Source of the DNA: Aphrophora alni
Taxonomy: Eukaryota > Arthropoda > Insecta > Hemiptera > Aphrophoridae
Direction of reading: 5' to 3'
NCBI GenBank assembly: GCA_963513935.1
Contig: OY740769.1
Span: forward strand, 68,344,984-68,408,983
Length of the DNA stretch: 64,000 bases
Made by a program: the position numbers and the translations under genes. Of this stretch, positions 1 through 14,770 are shown in pieces (positions within the stretch are counted from its first letter, which is position 1; each line of letters starts with the position of its first letter). A model generated the notes under the pieces. It was not told the origin of the DNA. It saw nothing but the letters and a program-made list of their open reading frames with translations, and ran no database searches.

Positions 1-35
1 CTTCTGTTGCAAATAAAACTCCATTTTACACACAA

Positions 36-200
36 TAGGAGTGAAAAGGGTGGAAAAGGATTATATAATGTGTAACTTTTATCTACAATATAGTTCAGTA
101 AATTGTGCGTAGTGTTGTGGCACATGCAAGGCTAGTAGCATGCAACAAATGTGAGAAAAAATTAATAATATCAGCACACACAGTTGCGTCTATAAAACTT
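36..200 (+). repeat. Dispersed repeat family A, copy 1
   Basis: The order of short blocks TTTTATCTACAAT, GTAGTGTTGTGGCACATGC, GCAACAAATGTGAG and AATAATATCAGCACACAC recurs at 19021-19160 (plus) and 51050-51165 (minus) with many substitutions. This is an old dispersed repeat of unknown class, recognised by eye only. Confidence 0.6.
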
Positions 201-1256
201 TAGAAGGGACAATCAAACTTTGAACAGCTCAAATAAGAAAACGTAATAGTCGTTTAAATTTTATATTTTCACACATTGCTCATAATGAGCTAGATAAAAC
301 AAGTCAATTTGAAATACCTGTACACAATATTACATTTTATAGAGTCAAAATAATATATATTTTATAGTTTTACATAATAAAATAGACAAAGAGAATATTT
401 ATAAATTTGGAATAAAACAAAGACTTACAATAATATAACAAAATACATAAGTCAATAAATACGTATATCGAATATGGTGAAACCAAAAGCCACAGATAAA
501 TAAACGCAATTTACCAATGTAATCTTAAGCGTTCGTAAATCCTGACAAAAAATGTATTTTCTATCAACTAAAAGTTCTTGTATTGCAGTTTTAAATACTG
601 TACTGGTCAAAAGTTTAATTTTTACTAGTAACGTATTAAATTATTTTGGTTTTATATAAGCTGGCTTATCCTCAAATAATTTGGAATTTTGAGATTCTAA
701 TTAAAAATTATACTCATTACCTATGTCATATAAATTATAATGTCCAAAAATTTTTAAGTTTGTTATATTTTCCAAAACATGTAAAATATTTTCGTAAATT
801 AATATGCTGGGTAAAGTCATATTATTTTACTACTGAAATGCATTAGCACACGAATCTAGCCTTTCATTTTCAGAATATTTCTCACGGTTTTTTTTCTAGA
901 ATTTGAAAAACCATTTCAAGTTCTGTTCTGTTGAAATCCCCAGGGTGTAATTCATAATTTAAAAACGGATACACAAGGATATATTAGACTGATCTCAATT
1001 TTGATAAGTTACAAATTGTATTAAGTCTACTATGATGCATGATGATGCCTTGTTAATTACCGAGTCAATATGTAAATTACAATAATAGCTTTCTCTCAAG
1101 AATACTCCAAGATACTGTGCCCATTCTACCTCAGTTATCCATTACCATTCAGAAGGATATTGCCACCATTAAGATTTGTACTGTTTTTACCACAAGAGTT
1201 TATTAATTGAATCTTGCTAGTAAGTCATTAAGTCATAAATTAGAAAACTATTTATC

Positions 1257-1456
1257 NNNNNNNNNNNNNNNNNNNNNNNNNNNNNNNNNNNNNNNNNNNN
1301 NNNNNNNNNNNNNNNNNNNNNNNNNNNNNNNNNNNNNNNNNNNNNNNNNNNNNNNNNNNNNNNNNNNNNNNNNNNNNNNNNNNNNNNNNNNNNNNNNNNN
1401 NNNNNNNNNNNNNNNNNNNNNNNNNNNNNNNNNNNNNNNNNNNNNNNNNNNNNNNN
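1257..1456. other. Assembly gap of 200 N
   Basis: There are exactly 200 undetermined bases, the usual placeholder for a gap of unknown size. Open frames crossing it are meaningless. Confidence 0.99.
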
Positions 1457-1695
1457 CATACACTTATTTCTGAATTTTTATTTTTTCAACTCAATTGAAT
1501 TAACCAAATATTTGAATTCTGCATGTATAGTTACCAGAAGTTATTTTTCGAATGGTTTTGTGATAATTATAAAGTAAGTTAAGTATGATTGATGACTCTA
1601 TTCACCTGGTTGTTACTTAGTGTATAAAAGAATAATGTGTTTTTGAAGAAATTTTTCATGTCCCGTCAGTTGGTTAATTGTATTTTAACAAATTA

Positions 1696-1739
<44 letters not shown>
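1696..1739. repeat. (TA)n microsatellite
   Basis: An uninterrupted TA dinucleotide run of about 44 bp. Confidence 0.97.
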
Positions 1740-1745
<6 letters not shown>

Positions 1746-2116
1746 TTTTACAGAAATAATTATATTTGAAATGAAATGTCACTTCATTGTGGTAACTACT
1801 GAATTACGTTCAACTGCAATCATATTTTAATTGCTTTTGGTAATGATAATAATTAAAAATAAGAAATACCTTCACAGAAGGGTTTATACAAATTTCCATT
1901 ATACTTTCAGGTCAGAATACAAATATCGTAGACGTTAAGTATGAAATTATCATTCTTCGCAATATTTTTAACTGACGTAAATTTTCATATGAAGGAATTT
2001 ATTCTTAACATGGTGACTTTTCAATGGCAAACATCAATTTGTATTTTACCAATACACTTTTATTTTTGTCATTGAATATTCCGCAAATGTTGCTCAGTCG
2101 AAGTGAACAGGAAATC

Positions 2117-2190
2117 AAGGATAGCTCAGTTAATACAGCATTGGCACGTAAAGTTAAAGGTCCTGGTTCAATTCATAGTCTAGGTCGTAT
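2117..2190 (+). repeat. tRNA-like SINE head or tRNA pseudogene
   Basis: The stretch has an A-box-like GATAGCTCAGTTAATACAGC and, about 35 bases on, a B-box-like GGTTCAATTC, the internal RNA polymerase III promoter layout of tRNA genes. The D arm can pair, and an anticodon arm TTGGC/GTTAA with loop ACGTAAA is possible using wobble pairs. The T stem and acceptor stem pair badly, so this is not a functional tRNA. A tRNA-derived SINE or a decayed tRNA copy fits best. Confidence 0.55.
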
Positions 2191-5180
2191 AATTTTCACT
2201 TGAAATATTTATTTAAATACCAAGAAATATATATATTTTTGTCGATATATTGGTTATCCTTTAAACGAACAAAAAAAAAAAAAATACAAGCACCTATTCG
2301 TTTGTCATTAAAAAAAGCATATTTTTATTATCCTTGTAAATAGTATGTAAAGTTAACGGTTTTAGAAATATATAACTTTAAAACTTTAAACGTCCGCGTT
2401 TTGAAAATATATATAAGGACATAATGATTTTTTGTACCCAAATAATGGTTATAGGCTACATACCAATTTTGAATCAAAAATATTATCTTCTTATAAAGAT
2501 AAAGAATTTTATGTAAAAAACAAAAACAATAATGGCGGTTAAATAGGAAACGAAACATTTTCGGATCTAAGACCATTGGAACTTTTATATTATTTTTACC
2601 TAAGGCGCAATTTTACAAGGCGTTTCAAGTAAGTTTCGAGACACTCTGTATAACAAGTTTTTTAAATTTTTTTTTGTATAAAAAAACTTTTACGAATTTT
2701 CCACTTTGTTGCTGTCTAAGTTAGTTTTGTTTTATATCAAGATAACAAAAGAAAATTAAAACAATGTTCTTTTTCTCTATTTACATGTGAAACGTACTTA
2801 GATTAAAGTACAAAGGAAATGGCTTCAAGCAATTACTTGAATTTATTGATTGTAAAAATATATCCTGTGCAGCCATTCTTCAAGGTTTATATTGTGTAGC
2901 ACAGAAAGGTATGTATGTATAACTTTAACCAAAATCTTAGCAAATGGATCTAAATAAAGAGACTTAATGCTTTTGACTTTATCCTGACACCCTGGTTTTG
3001 TATCGGATTACTACATTATTTGTCAAAGTTAATAATTTTACATTAAAATAATGTACAATAACTCCAAAACCATTATTTTTTGTATCGAACTTCATAGAAA
3101 AATATTGCTTTTACACCAATGTGTTATATTATATAAACTACATAAATTTCGTTGTTTTTTCTGATACATTTTATGACTTTATAGAACAAAACAGAAAATA
3201 TAACAATATTTGTAAATATGCCGAAATACAATAATTGAGTTTTGTCACTTATCTTATTTTAAGTTATCAATTATATTTTATAAAAAGGTAGGGTTGAAAC
3301 AACTATCATAGTTTTGAAGAAAAAAAAGTAGACCAAAGAAAAACAAACAAACAATTAACTAAATAATTAATGAATTACATATTTTTAAGACAAATAAATA
3401 AAGCCAGAAAATAACATGCAGTCTTTAGACGTTTTTGTTTCAACCGAAAATCTAAGACAACCGTCATGTATTATATAAATATCTAGTTTAGAAACACAAA
3501 ACAAATAATAATAAGTATACACAGGATGGCCCACAATGCTTGTCTATTATACTGATTTTGTTAGGCTTAAATATGTAAAACATAGATAAAACACGAGGCT
3601 CTAAATCAACTTACAATTTTTTTTCTTTTATCGGCCTTAGTTGTTGTTAAAAGGCATAACATCTTTCGGTCATCATCCCCTTATTTATTTAATAGGACAT
3701 TCTTCTGTCATTATAATTTATTATCAATTGAAGTTTAGCGAAGATAGTTATAATTTATAAAATAACTATAAACATTTTTATTTAGTTTGTCAAGAACACA
3801 CCCTTTCAGGAGATATGGGGTAGTATGGATTTCTATAATGTTTTTAAATTTTTAATAAATTTCAAACTTTAATAACTTTTATAGAGCAAAAAGTAAAAAA
3901 AAATTCAAATAGCAACCTAGATTGAATACTGTTCCTAAAAATTGTACAGGTAATATTTGATTCCTGTTATGAGTGGACTGATAAGTTCATTTGAAAAATA
4001 TTAGAATATTAATTCTTTCAACCCTTCATGTTAATTGGAAAGTGGATCCACATATTAGGGATAATTAACAACCGATTATAAAGTAAAAATCGATCTTATG
4101 TGGTTTCACCAAATAATAAGTGATTTACTTAGTAACTCCCCGTTACGGTTCGAGATAGGACTTCTGGGTCGTGATAGATTGAAATCTCCAAATAGGGATA
4201 AAATGGTTTGAAGGGTTTTCAGCCCTGTAAGAAAATGAACGTTTGAAAATCACTGTTCTGTCTTCTCCTTTTATTGTTGACAAAAACAAAGTACAAATTT
4301 GATATATAAAAACATAAGAGTTATTATTCTGTTTCCTATATCATAACAAGCAGAAACTCTGTTGTTTCAATCGTGTTTTACAATGTGACTTGCACATATT
4401 GTTTTTGTTAATTTTAAAAATTATGCTTTCATGCCAACGTCCCCATTGTTTATTTTGACTTAATTCGCGTTATTATAGTAAAATTTTAATCGTAGACAAT
4501 TCGACTTACATATTCTCGAGCACTCTTCGTGGTTGATGACCTATAAATATCAGCATTATATATATAAAGCAATTCAAAGTTAATCATCATCGGAGGCAAA
4601 GAGCTGTTATGTCAATTCAAATAATTACATTTCCAAGATTTAATAGACATGTAATGGATAGTTTGTACTACAAGTAGTGGGTACAAGTTTGGTTAGTCAA
4701 ATCGAGTGACCTTGTATCTAATGTACAGACACCCAATTTGGTAAGTCGCTGCAACATTAAAAATTTGGTTTGCTCAGTCAGTGTTTATTATAACAGTCCC
4801 AATATTCTATCAGTACTGTTTTTAGGAGACAGTAAATACATCAATTTAATTTAAAATGTAAATGTATTAGATATCTACAACAACATAAAAAAAGAAGATT
4901 ACGTCAATACGTTATTAAAATAAATAATGCCTCCTTTTTTAAATTTTGGGCATTGGAACAGAATTAAATAATTATGCATCCAATTAGATGACTTCAAAAC
5001 TTTACTTATGATATGTTGAAAGTACAAAGTAACATTTGTTGAATGAAAATCTTGGGTTCTGGCCTTTATGCGCATATTGTCCGTGGGAGTGAAAGTTAAT
5101 TACGATATTTATTTGATATTTAACTGTATTGTAATTGTTGAAAGATGTTCATTGTATCAGGACTAAAAATAGTACTGACA

Positions 5181-5542
<362 letters not shown>

Positions 5543-7279
5543 TCACTCACAACTCATTATGTTAGGGACTTTTTTCCTAAGCTTAAGGAATCAAAATTAA
5601 CAAAAAAATTAGATATACAGTTTAAAAATGAATGGTGGTGGTCTAAACATTACCTTTCTCTACATCTGCCGATGTGATATGAACATGAATTTTTTAAGCT
5701 TACATACTACATTAGAGATCAGTCTTTATGCACTTAGAAGTAGGCACAAATATAAAATAGTGAACAATAACAGAGAATCTACAAAAAAGACGTGTCGCAT
5801 GATATTTAAAAATTGATTACGATTAGCTCTTAAAAGTAGCGATACTTAAATTTTTATTATTGTATCGTATTAAAAAATCACCCACTTAAATAAAATACAA
5901 GATTTATCCTATTTACTGAAATGTTTTAATCAAATAAATGTTTTAAATATGTTAAAACATATTAACATATAAATGTTTTAATATTTTAAGCAAATATGTT
6001 AGTTTATTAAAGCAAATATCAGCAGTTTGTTTTATGGCTCTTTCAATCAGGTTTCATAGTGGTGTTATAAGATTACAATGTTTGAAAACGTCCATAAATA
6101 TGTCGAAATGATATTCGGATCAATATAAGAGTAAATCCAGAAAATCCTATCTAAGATTAAATAATTAATAAACGGATGTTGTTAAAAAATCTGGACGTTT
6201 ATATAATATGTCTTATCTTCATCTACAAAAAACTGTAAGACTGAATTGATTGTCTTCCAAGTCTCATTTTTCTGAAGTTTCAGTAGTCTATCACAAGGAC
6301 CGAAGTTTTGTTTATAACTCCCAAAAAACATTTTTTAAACTCTTAAACAATTTATTCTTGGTCATTACATTTCTGCTTTTGTCACAAACATTTAAATTAA
6401 CGTTTCATGTGTTTTTTGTTTTAAACCTAAGGACACTAAAATGCCAGTATGATTTTCGTGTGTTAAATAATTTTATTTAATTCAAGTTGTATAATATATA
6501 AACACCACTTATTCCAAATCCTTGAATTTCATATGTGACTTACATACATTTTATACACATTCATTGTATAACATGGCTTATACACAAGGATAAAATGGAA
6601 CAACATATCAAAGCGTAATATTGGTAGCGTACATTAAAAATAATGTTTGATAACCTGAATGGGTGTGAGGTTGTATTGATATCCAACATTTAAAATATAT
6701 TACAATAAAGACCGATTGTATAATTTAGGGTCGAATGCATTAATAGAACACGATTAGGATGCATAATGAGCACGCAAACAGGGATGACAATTTATTTAAC
6801 AAATTCTTTGAAGAGGTTGCACTAACTCCCTTACATGTGTGTAGTATGCAACTTCAAATAAGGAAGCACAATCACATAAATTATACAAGTTTATATAAAG
6901 TCTCTGTATAAACCGAATCGAAACCTTTAACCGACTAAATAAAAATCAATCTTGAGAGTTATAAAAATTTGTAAATAGGCCCAGGTAACATCAGTGTTTT
7001 TTTTCCCATTAAAAAATAATAAGATGCATGTTGTTATGATTTTGAAAATGTATTAATTGTTTAAAGATGAAGTGAGTTTGCCACTAATTTGTCTACAAAC
7101 ATTTTTAAATTTCTGCACCAATAATTTTACCTCTTTTATTTTTTTCACCACTGATAAATTGTTGTTTAAAACTAATGACCCTTATGCATCTTATAACTCC
7201 CAACTTCAACTAACTATTTTGCAACTACTTTACTTTGCAACAAGCTGCAGATATGTCAAAGTATTATACAAACAATATT

Positions 7280-7560
7280 ACTCATGAGTGTATTTCAACT
7301 GAATAATTAAAGTGCTATCCCAATTAAAAACACTTTCCTCGTCCGAGTTCAATCCTCACTGGTGTAATTCCTTACTAATTGCATTGCTCGCTTCATCGCT
7401 TAACTGTAATTGTAAGTCTCACCTGTCCTAAGGCAATTAAAAGACAATGGACGAACAGATAGATCCCTAATTACTTTGTTTAATCTATTTAAATACGATA
7501 ATAATTTGTTCAACCTTGACAGTTAATAAAATGATTATAATATATGGTAAATTATTAAGC
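7280..7560 (+). repeat. Dispersed repeat family C, copy 1
   Basis: The blocks TTTCAACTGAATAATTAAAG, TACTAATTGC, TCTCACCTGT and AAGGCAATTAAA occur in the same order and spacing at 21085-21385. A weaker match about 550 bp upstream (6727-6790, AGGGTCGAATGCATTAATAG) also has a partner at 20673-20735. Both fit one collinear block with an offset of about 13.8-13.9 kb. Confidence 0.65.
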
Positions 7561-7728
7561 ATCCTAGAGAGTATTTTTAATAATGAATTTTGTAATAAAT
7601 CATACTATTACTAAACAACCTTAAACAAAATTTAAAGTGAAAATAATAATTTAGATTTATTTACAAACTAATTCAGTATAGAATAAATCCGTCTGTGTGA
7701 ACTTATTATCTACGTAATTACTGTTGAC

Positions 7729-7756
7729 TCGTTTCGGAACTCTATTCCATCATCAG
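7729..7756 (-). ncRNA. Hammerhead-like stem-loop motif 1
   Basis: On the minus strand the sequence reads CTGATGA, one extra T, a perfect GGAA/UUCC stem with a UAGAG loop, then GAAACGAGTC. CUGAUGA and GAAA flanking a stem II hairpin are the conserved core of hammerhead ribozymes, such as those reported in the terminal repeats of Penelope-like retroelements. The extra T before stem II departs from the canonical core, so activity is uncertain. I could not assign stems I and III. Confidence 0.4.
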
Positions 7757-9084
7757 AAAATCACCCTAGGAGGCCTTCTCCACATTAAGAAATTACAACA
7801 CAAATGTACATTACACAAAGTCACAAGTTTAAATACGGCAATTACCGTATTAAGCTTGTCGAATACCGCACCGTGTGCACACCGTCGTTGACATGTAAGT
7901 TCGCCTTTGTAAGTACACTTCCGTTTGCTAACCTCAAGACAGCGACCGCGAAGGGCCTCGTAACTTCCTGCTATAGTGAAGAAAATTCTACACTCATTAC
8001 GCTCATGATAATATGAAACTTTTCGAACGTCCTGTATAGGATACTGATAAATGTAGTGTATATTCGTAAAATTTATTTCATTGTGTGTTTTTGTGATTCA
8101 TGTTAAGTTACAGTTGAAGTTACTAATGTAAAGTTAAACGGAGAAAACATATAAATATGAAACATCGATAGTTTAAAAATCCCGTTGAGTTAATCTGATA
8201 TTTAATACTACTATGAAATCTCGAGACTGCCAAAATTACAAGTCGATTATAAGTTTGTATCCGATATAGAAGCGACAACGACCGGAATTACAAACTATGA
8301 TTATTTATAACAGGGAGATAGAATATACGTCCCACTAGTAACCATATGTGAATTGACTAATACGTTGGGTAGGTAAAATTAAACATCCATAGAGATTTCA
8401 GCATAGCAACCTACTGTTGTTTTTTTAGATTCTTTACCATCGTTAATTAATTCGTATAAGTGAAATAACAGCTAATGACCTCGAACTCAGCATATGTTTT
8501 TAGGTCCTAGGACTAAAAGGAACTTCTTTAGCATCTCAATTATTCATGTATTGAAAACAGCTGTTTTTGAAGCAGTAGCCTATGACGAAAAATGAGTTAC
8601 TACCCAGTGATAATGAGTTTAAGCATTTGAACCATTCTTACTTTATTTCAAAAAGTTAAGTATGTGCAATATCTACTGTAATGAGCTACACTTGATGAAA
8701 CCTCAATAACCAAATTAACTATCACAACTTTCCACAATAAATCACTTTATATGTCCAAAGCAAATACAAGACGACATTTCATGACCAAGTCCACATCCTC
8801 AGTTGTTACATACACACAAACCCTATTTATAGTGTTACGTTTTAATTCATTTGATTATGTGCATTATGTCGAAGTATTTCAAAAGATAATAACCGTGCAC
8901 GTTTCATAATTACCTTTCACCCTCATACTAGAGATGGACAAGTTTTGATCATATTTCGTAAACAGAATATTGTATTATTTTCTTTAGCCATAAACATTTT
9001 GGGAACAGTTACAATTATTTATTATTTTAATTAAGTTTTCCCCCTTATGTCTTCATCGGTGAGAAAACGATGATGTATACTTAC

Positions 9085-9270
9085 GATAGGACATGACATC
9101 AGTGTGAGATGCACTTCCAGCCTTGCTTGCCATGACAAGTTATTCATTGGAATTTTTTAAATACACCTCATATTTTTACCCTTAGTTACAACTCTTACAA
9201 GACTAAATGTCCCTTTTGAGAGCTTGCTTAATAGAAACGTAGCATTAAAAAATGTGCTCATTCCTGGGAT
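9085..9270 (+). repeat. Dispersed repeat family B, copy 1
   Basis: Conserved blocks (GACATCAGTGTGAGATGCACTTCCAG, shortened here to its key words GACATCAG and TGCACTTCCAG; then ACCCTTAGTTACAAC; then GAGCTTGCTTAAT) recur at 22970-23150 on plus and 45590-45722 on minus. It is an ancient repeat with no coding content recognised. Confidence 0.6.
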
Positions 9271-10306
9271 TATTTTGGTTTGACTGGATCATGTTCCATA
9301 AACCATCTCAAAATCACGAGAATACACTAACAGTTTAATATGTCATCAGATCGAAATGTGGGGAAAACTCAAATTGTCAAAAGCTCACCTCTTAGCCATT
9401 ACACTGACGAAAAGATCGAGGTTTCGGCCATGTTATTAAACACTCTCTATCTTTGTTAGAGTCATTTATAAAGTTATAGATTTTTTTTCTTTTTTGTTCA
9501 TATTTTTTAACTATGGTATTAATAGATGAATACGCAACAAACAGCACAAAAAGATTTAATAAAAGCTGATGTGTAATGTATCAAAGTTGAAAACTGATTG
9601 AAGCAGTCGATAATATGAAATTCAACGTTCTCTTTTTGAGGAGAAAAAATGACTCGCAAATGTAAAAAAGAAAACCAATTAAAATAATTTTCTAATAAAT
9701 CGTTTCTTATTGATCTTGTACACAAAATTATCTATAGTTAGTCACATAACACGTGTAACGTTGTTGTTTTTATTGACCGAGTTACTCGTTCAATATTAAT
9801 CAGAAAAGGTGAGTTTCGTAATGTTGTTTTTGATAAGTAGATAATATAGTGTACCCAGCAAGTAAAACAAAGATTAAAGTTCTGCTTGAGAGACTCTTTC
9901 AGTTAAATCAAATAATTTTTTTTTAAATAGCGGGATTTTAATCAGTAAATTCTCCTTATTATTTGAGCAATTCTACTTGCGTCAAATTGAAATTATCAAT
10001 TAAAATATATGATTTGAAGTCAAATCAATGTCAAACATAAAAATGCAAACGTTAAAATGTAAAAATAAAATAAATCTTAATAAGCACTCTTTAAATTAAG
10101 ACGTTAAGAATAGGTTTATAAATAATCTATTATCAAACAAAATAGTTCTTCTAATATTAACACAATATTTACTCTCAGTGCAAAAACGTAAAATTATTTA
10201 TTCACTCATGGACACATCTTACATTCCATAAAATAACTCTTCACACTCTACGCATTAAGTTAGTCCACATAAAGTGCTGCTTGCATAATTACCACGTTCA
10301 GTTATT

Positions 10307-10690
10307 TTTATGAATTGTTCAACGATGTAAGGCAAGTATAATGAAGAAAACCTTCAACTTGTTTTCTTTGTTTCATAAAACAATAGTATACTGTAATGAC
10401 CATACATTTTCATTTGTATTATATTGTCTATATTTTATATTAGCTTTTCTCTTCAAAAGATAATTTGTTGTGTGGAAAACACAAAATTTTGCATTTATTT
10501 TATGAATTGTTCAACGATGTAAGGCAAGTATAATGAAGAAAACTTTCAACTTGTGTTCCTTTGTTTCATAAATCAATAGTATACTGTAATGACCATACAT
10601 TTTCATTTCTATTATATTGTCTATATTTTATATAGGTTTTCTCTTCAAAAGATAATTTGTTGTTTGGAAAACACAAAATTATTCATTTAT
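10307..10690 (+). repeat. Tandem duplication, 192-bp unit x2
   Basis: The unit beginning TATGAATTGTTCAACGATG at 10309 recurs at 10501 with only a handful of substitutions and one-base indels, through to the shared end GGAAAACACAAAATT. The high identity implies a recent event compared with the other repeats here. Confidence 0.95.
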
Positions 10691-11924
10691 ATATTCTGAA
10701 CAAAACGATGTTTCAATAATTAATCATTAACTTTAGTTTTTTAGGTATACTTTTTAATTTGGGGATTTAATTGTATCCCAAATGTTGCTAAAACTGAATA
10801 GGTACATTATTTTTATTTAAATTCCATCCGATATTACTAACACATAATAAGATTCAGTGACTAAAACAATCCGAAATACTTAAAAAACTTTTAAACTGAG
10901 TAATATAAAAAATCTAAAATTTAAGAAATATTTCTTAAAAATAAACAGTTTTGGGGTTAATTCAAAATTTGTAATTTTTTTTGTATTGTTTGCTTATTAA
11001 AAATAAATATGTTCACCATCTTGTTTTACTATGAGCGGTTTATTATTTATTTAAATTATGAAAAGTTAGTTTTTACGCTAGAAAAATAATGATAATTTAG
11101 AAATTGTTTATTGCGTGTGAAGATGCTGATCTTATATTTTTATTCAAGAAACCAACTTGTAAGTTATGAGTATGTAAACAAATAGAACATTTAATCTCTT
11201 TGGTAAATTGGGTTTTTGAAGAGGGTTTGAACATACCTTGGTATGATATTTCAGCAACATGTTGTCATAAAGGATTTTTAATAGTTACTATTGGGATTTC
11301 TCTGAAATTGTTTGAATAATATTAACCTGAAACAATCTGTTAAATCTTTAATAGTAAAATGTTAATTAATTTGATTAAATGTTACCTTCACTACTCTTCT
11401 CATTCAAATATCAAATTTTTCTTTATTTAAACCATATACAGTACATTTTGCTATTCCATTGTACCGACATTTGTAGTTTTATTTCTTAAAATTATTGGAA
11501 CTTACTGCCGAGAGGTGCTGTACCCTGGCGTTCAACTCAGAAAGCAGTGTCAGGTGATTTCGCCCAATGCTAGTTAACGGGACCCACACGCAGATAACGG
11601 CAGTTCATATCTGAGTTTAGTAGTCATGGCATAGCCTTGAAAGTTTTCTCTAAAAACTACCGTTTTGCTTTAACAGTCATGCTCATCTAACCATGTGATA
11701 AAATAGTGTGGGAAGAGTCTTTTCAGTTGTTTCACTAAAAAGGGCAGTTCTTTTTTTCTAAATTCAAAAATTCATCTTCATACTTTATGCCTCGTCCTCG
11801 ACGTTCTCGACAACTATTGAACCAGGTAAAAGAAAGTTACCATTTTATTTTATTGAGTTAACTATGTTAAAATATGTGTTCTATTTATAAATGTAAAATT
11901 TTAAAATCTGTTTTCAATTATAAC

Positions 11925-12170
11925 TAAACTTTAGCTTGTCAGTAAATTTTAAGAGTATAAATTCAAATAACTTTTTGAAAGAAAAACGAATAGCAAATCT
12001 TTTTATTCCTAGTTATTAGAAAGTCAAATCATCAATTGAAAATCATTAAATTTAATTACAACTAAATTTTAATATGTCTGTAAATTATAAGAGTATAAAT
12101 TCAAACAGTCTTTTTAAAACGAATAGCAATTCTTTTCATTACTAGTTATTATAAAGTGAAATCATCAATT
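11925..12170 (+). repeat. Imperfect tandem duplication, about 120-bp unit x2
   Basis: Shared order of AAGAGTATAAATTCAAA, AACGAATAGCAA, TAGTTATTA and AATCATCAATTGA in two adjacent diverged units. The second unit carries a short deletion. Confidence 0.8.
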
Positions 12171-12675
12171 GACTTATTTAACATATATAACATTTTATTT
12201 TAAAAGAAATTCCAGTTTCAGAGCTTAGTTACAGAGAAATATATTACTTGTAAACCTAGAACAGAAGTGTTTGAACTTGTAAAAGGTCTCTGTTCATTAA
12301 CTAATTCCAACCTGTATATTTCTACAGCTTGTGCTGGTTCAAGCTGGAATTACAACTTAAGTTCATGCTATAACTTCAAGTCCAGAAAATTCTACCGAAG
12401 GACATTTCAGCTTGTTTACAAATGAAAAAGTGAAAAAAAAAAAAATCAAGAACTTGAATTTATGTATTTCATTAATTGAGGACTTGTAGTGAATTTTGTT
12501 TAAATGATACTTTAATTAATCTTTTTAAAACCATAATAACTATATTTTTCTTATTAAAATGCGAAACAAAAAATAAATTTCATATTGGAAGGGATAAGCT
12601 AGCATTTTCGGACCTCACGACCCCAAAGGGGTTATTTTTCCAAATTATATTGACGTCAATTAATACATAAAATTT

Positions 12676-12676
<1 letters not shown>

Positions 12677-12750
<74 letters not shown>
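12677..12750. repeat. (TA)n microsatellite
   Basis: A TA run of about 70 bp. Confidence 0.97.
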
Positions 12751-12752
<2 letters not shown>

Positions 12753-14770
12753 ATAAATCTTTTATTACAGTTGGCCAAATTAGATAATATATATGTAATT
12801 AATTAATTTTTTTTTTATTTTCTAATAATCTAAACTTAGAATCTTTTGTATATTAAGAACTATTAACAAATTGTTATCATCATCTGTGTTCATCAAAATA
12901 TTTTGTAATTTAAAATATATAAAGGGGGGTAATTGATTTATGTTATATAATTTTCATGTTTTAAGGGCTTATGAAATTTACACATATAAACATGTATATG
13001 TATATGTATATAGATATGTATAAATAATCAATTGATTCATACGAATTGTTTCTTTTTTTTTAACAGCAAAATAATGTTGTGTGTTAATTTTTTGTAAATG
13101 GTTAACTCAAATACTGCTAAATTTAAAAGAGGTTAAAAATTACGAATTAAGAGCAATCTAAATTACGAAATTTCTTCACTTGACATTACCATTCCTTTGG
13201 TTCCAAAAGCGCTTTGTTAAGAATTTTCCCCCATAAATGGTACTATAATTTAAAATCAGAAGAACTATTGTGTAATTATTGTTCACTGTTTATTAGTTTT
13301 GTATTTCACCTCTGTGTATACGTCACATAATTATTATAAATAACCCTATAGAGTTAGATTATCAAAGTTATAGACTCAAAATAGCTTATGTTGTAAACTT
13401 TTTCTTCTGTTTAAATATTGTTTTTCACTTTCTCATCACCAAAGTTAGTTTTAATTTATTTTAAATAACAAAACAATACAAATTAAAATTATATTCTTTG
13501 TCGCTGTTTACATTTTCAACTAAATTCACGCCTGAATTAATCACAACGTTTCCATTACTCGCGACGTGATTTACTCAGGTGAAAGGACAAAGGAAATTAT
13601 ACAATCATTTACTTCATATCATTAGTTTAGTAAATTTCCGATACAAACATTCATCCAAGTCAGTGAAGAAGTCACAGAAGTGCAGAAATATGAAGTCACA
13701 TAAATTAGCTTTAATACAAATCTTACGAAAAGTGCGTGATATTAGAGCTATCTAACATATTAAAACTTCATGCTGGGATCTCCGTTTTGTACAGATGGAC
13801 TCTCAGAGCTTACATATTTTATATTATTTTACATTATTAAACTAAAAATATATACAATTTTCATCTAAGAACTCCAAATTCATCAAAATATACAACAAAA
13901 AATATAATAAAATAATAATTTATCTATACAACTGCTAATGCAATGGAAGTAATATTTTCTATCAAAGTTTTCAAAACATATCTATTTGTCATTTACATTG
14001 TATTGCTTTATTTTATAGTATACAGTTATACAAATTTTATGTTACATAGCATTATAAATACATGGACTAAGAGTTTTGTTTCGTTAACTCCATTTAAATA
14101 ATTACTAAAATCAAGCGAGTTTAAACAAAAACCTAAAATACTGCGAAATTTCGAATGAAACCCAATATACAGTGTTTTTTTAACAAAATTTAAAAAAAAT
14201 TCAAAATATTTGTAATATAATATAGTTTCATAAATATTTTAAATATGTTAATATAATAATTTCTTGTACTACAAATTATGGTGTAGAGGTTTAATAAACC
14301 TACTTACAAAAATCTCCTGTAACTCAATTACGAAATTTGACGGCTTTAAGATAAACTCAAAATGACAGAAAACAGTACCGACCCAGTTTAAAAACAAAAC
14401 GAGTGTTAAAAAAAAATCAAAGTGACGCCATCATTAAATGATAAAATTTTGTTTTTAATTAACAACTCCAATATATCTCTTTGAGCTTGAGACAGTTAGA
14501 ATGTTTCGTACAAATACAGCTTCGTGCTCCCTCATTAGATGCATATACAGTTTTAGAAAATTTTGAGCCACAAAAATGTTATAGACAAGAGTAAAATCAC
14601 AATTTGTGAAAATAATTTAAATAAAGTATTATGTTTAAATAATGTAATATGGTTAAACTATGTAGCTTTAAATTCAATTGAAATATTGTTCTTCAATAAG
14701 ACTACCCATTTCAAGTTATTCCGTTGTAACAATAATGCCATGGATAGAAAGGCTACTTAATTACTTTACT

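Larger units (their letters stand above)
1..5180. other. Gene-free AT-rich DNA
   Basis: I see no supportable coding exon in this stretch. All open frames are short and of low complexity. It holds one copy of repeat family A, an assembly gap, a TA microsatellite and a tRNA-like SINE head, listed separately. The rest is plain AT-rich sequence with homopolymer runs. Confidence 0.7.
5543..14770. other. Gene-free AT-rich DNA with decayed repeats
   Basis: There is no convincing gene. The stretch holds copies of families C and B, a hammerhead-like motif, two tandem duplications and a TA microsatellite, listed separately. A short GC-richer island at about 11500-11660 has no recognisable coding content in any frame, and I could not classify it. 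Confidence 0.6.

Noticed and set aside
1207..1473. ORFs of about 70-90 codons on both strands
   Set aside because: They exist only because the 200 N gap contains no stops.
2117..2190. Functional tRNA-Tyr (loop contains GTA)
   Set aside because: T and acceptor stems do not pair well enough.
2630..3540. GACACTCTGTATA, GACACCCTGG and CACAGGATGGCCCAC as transposon termini
   Set aside because: They look like scattered degenerate ends of transposons, but without paired inverted ends or target duplications I cannot define an element.
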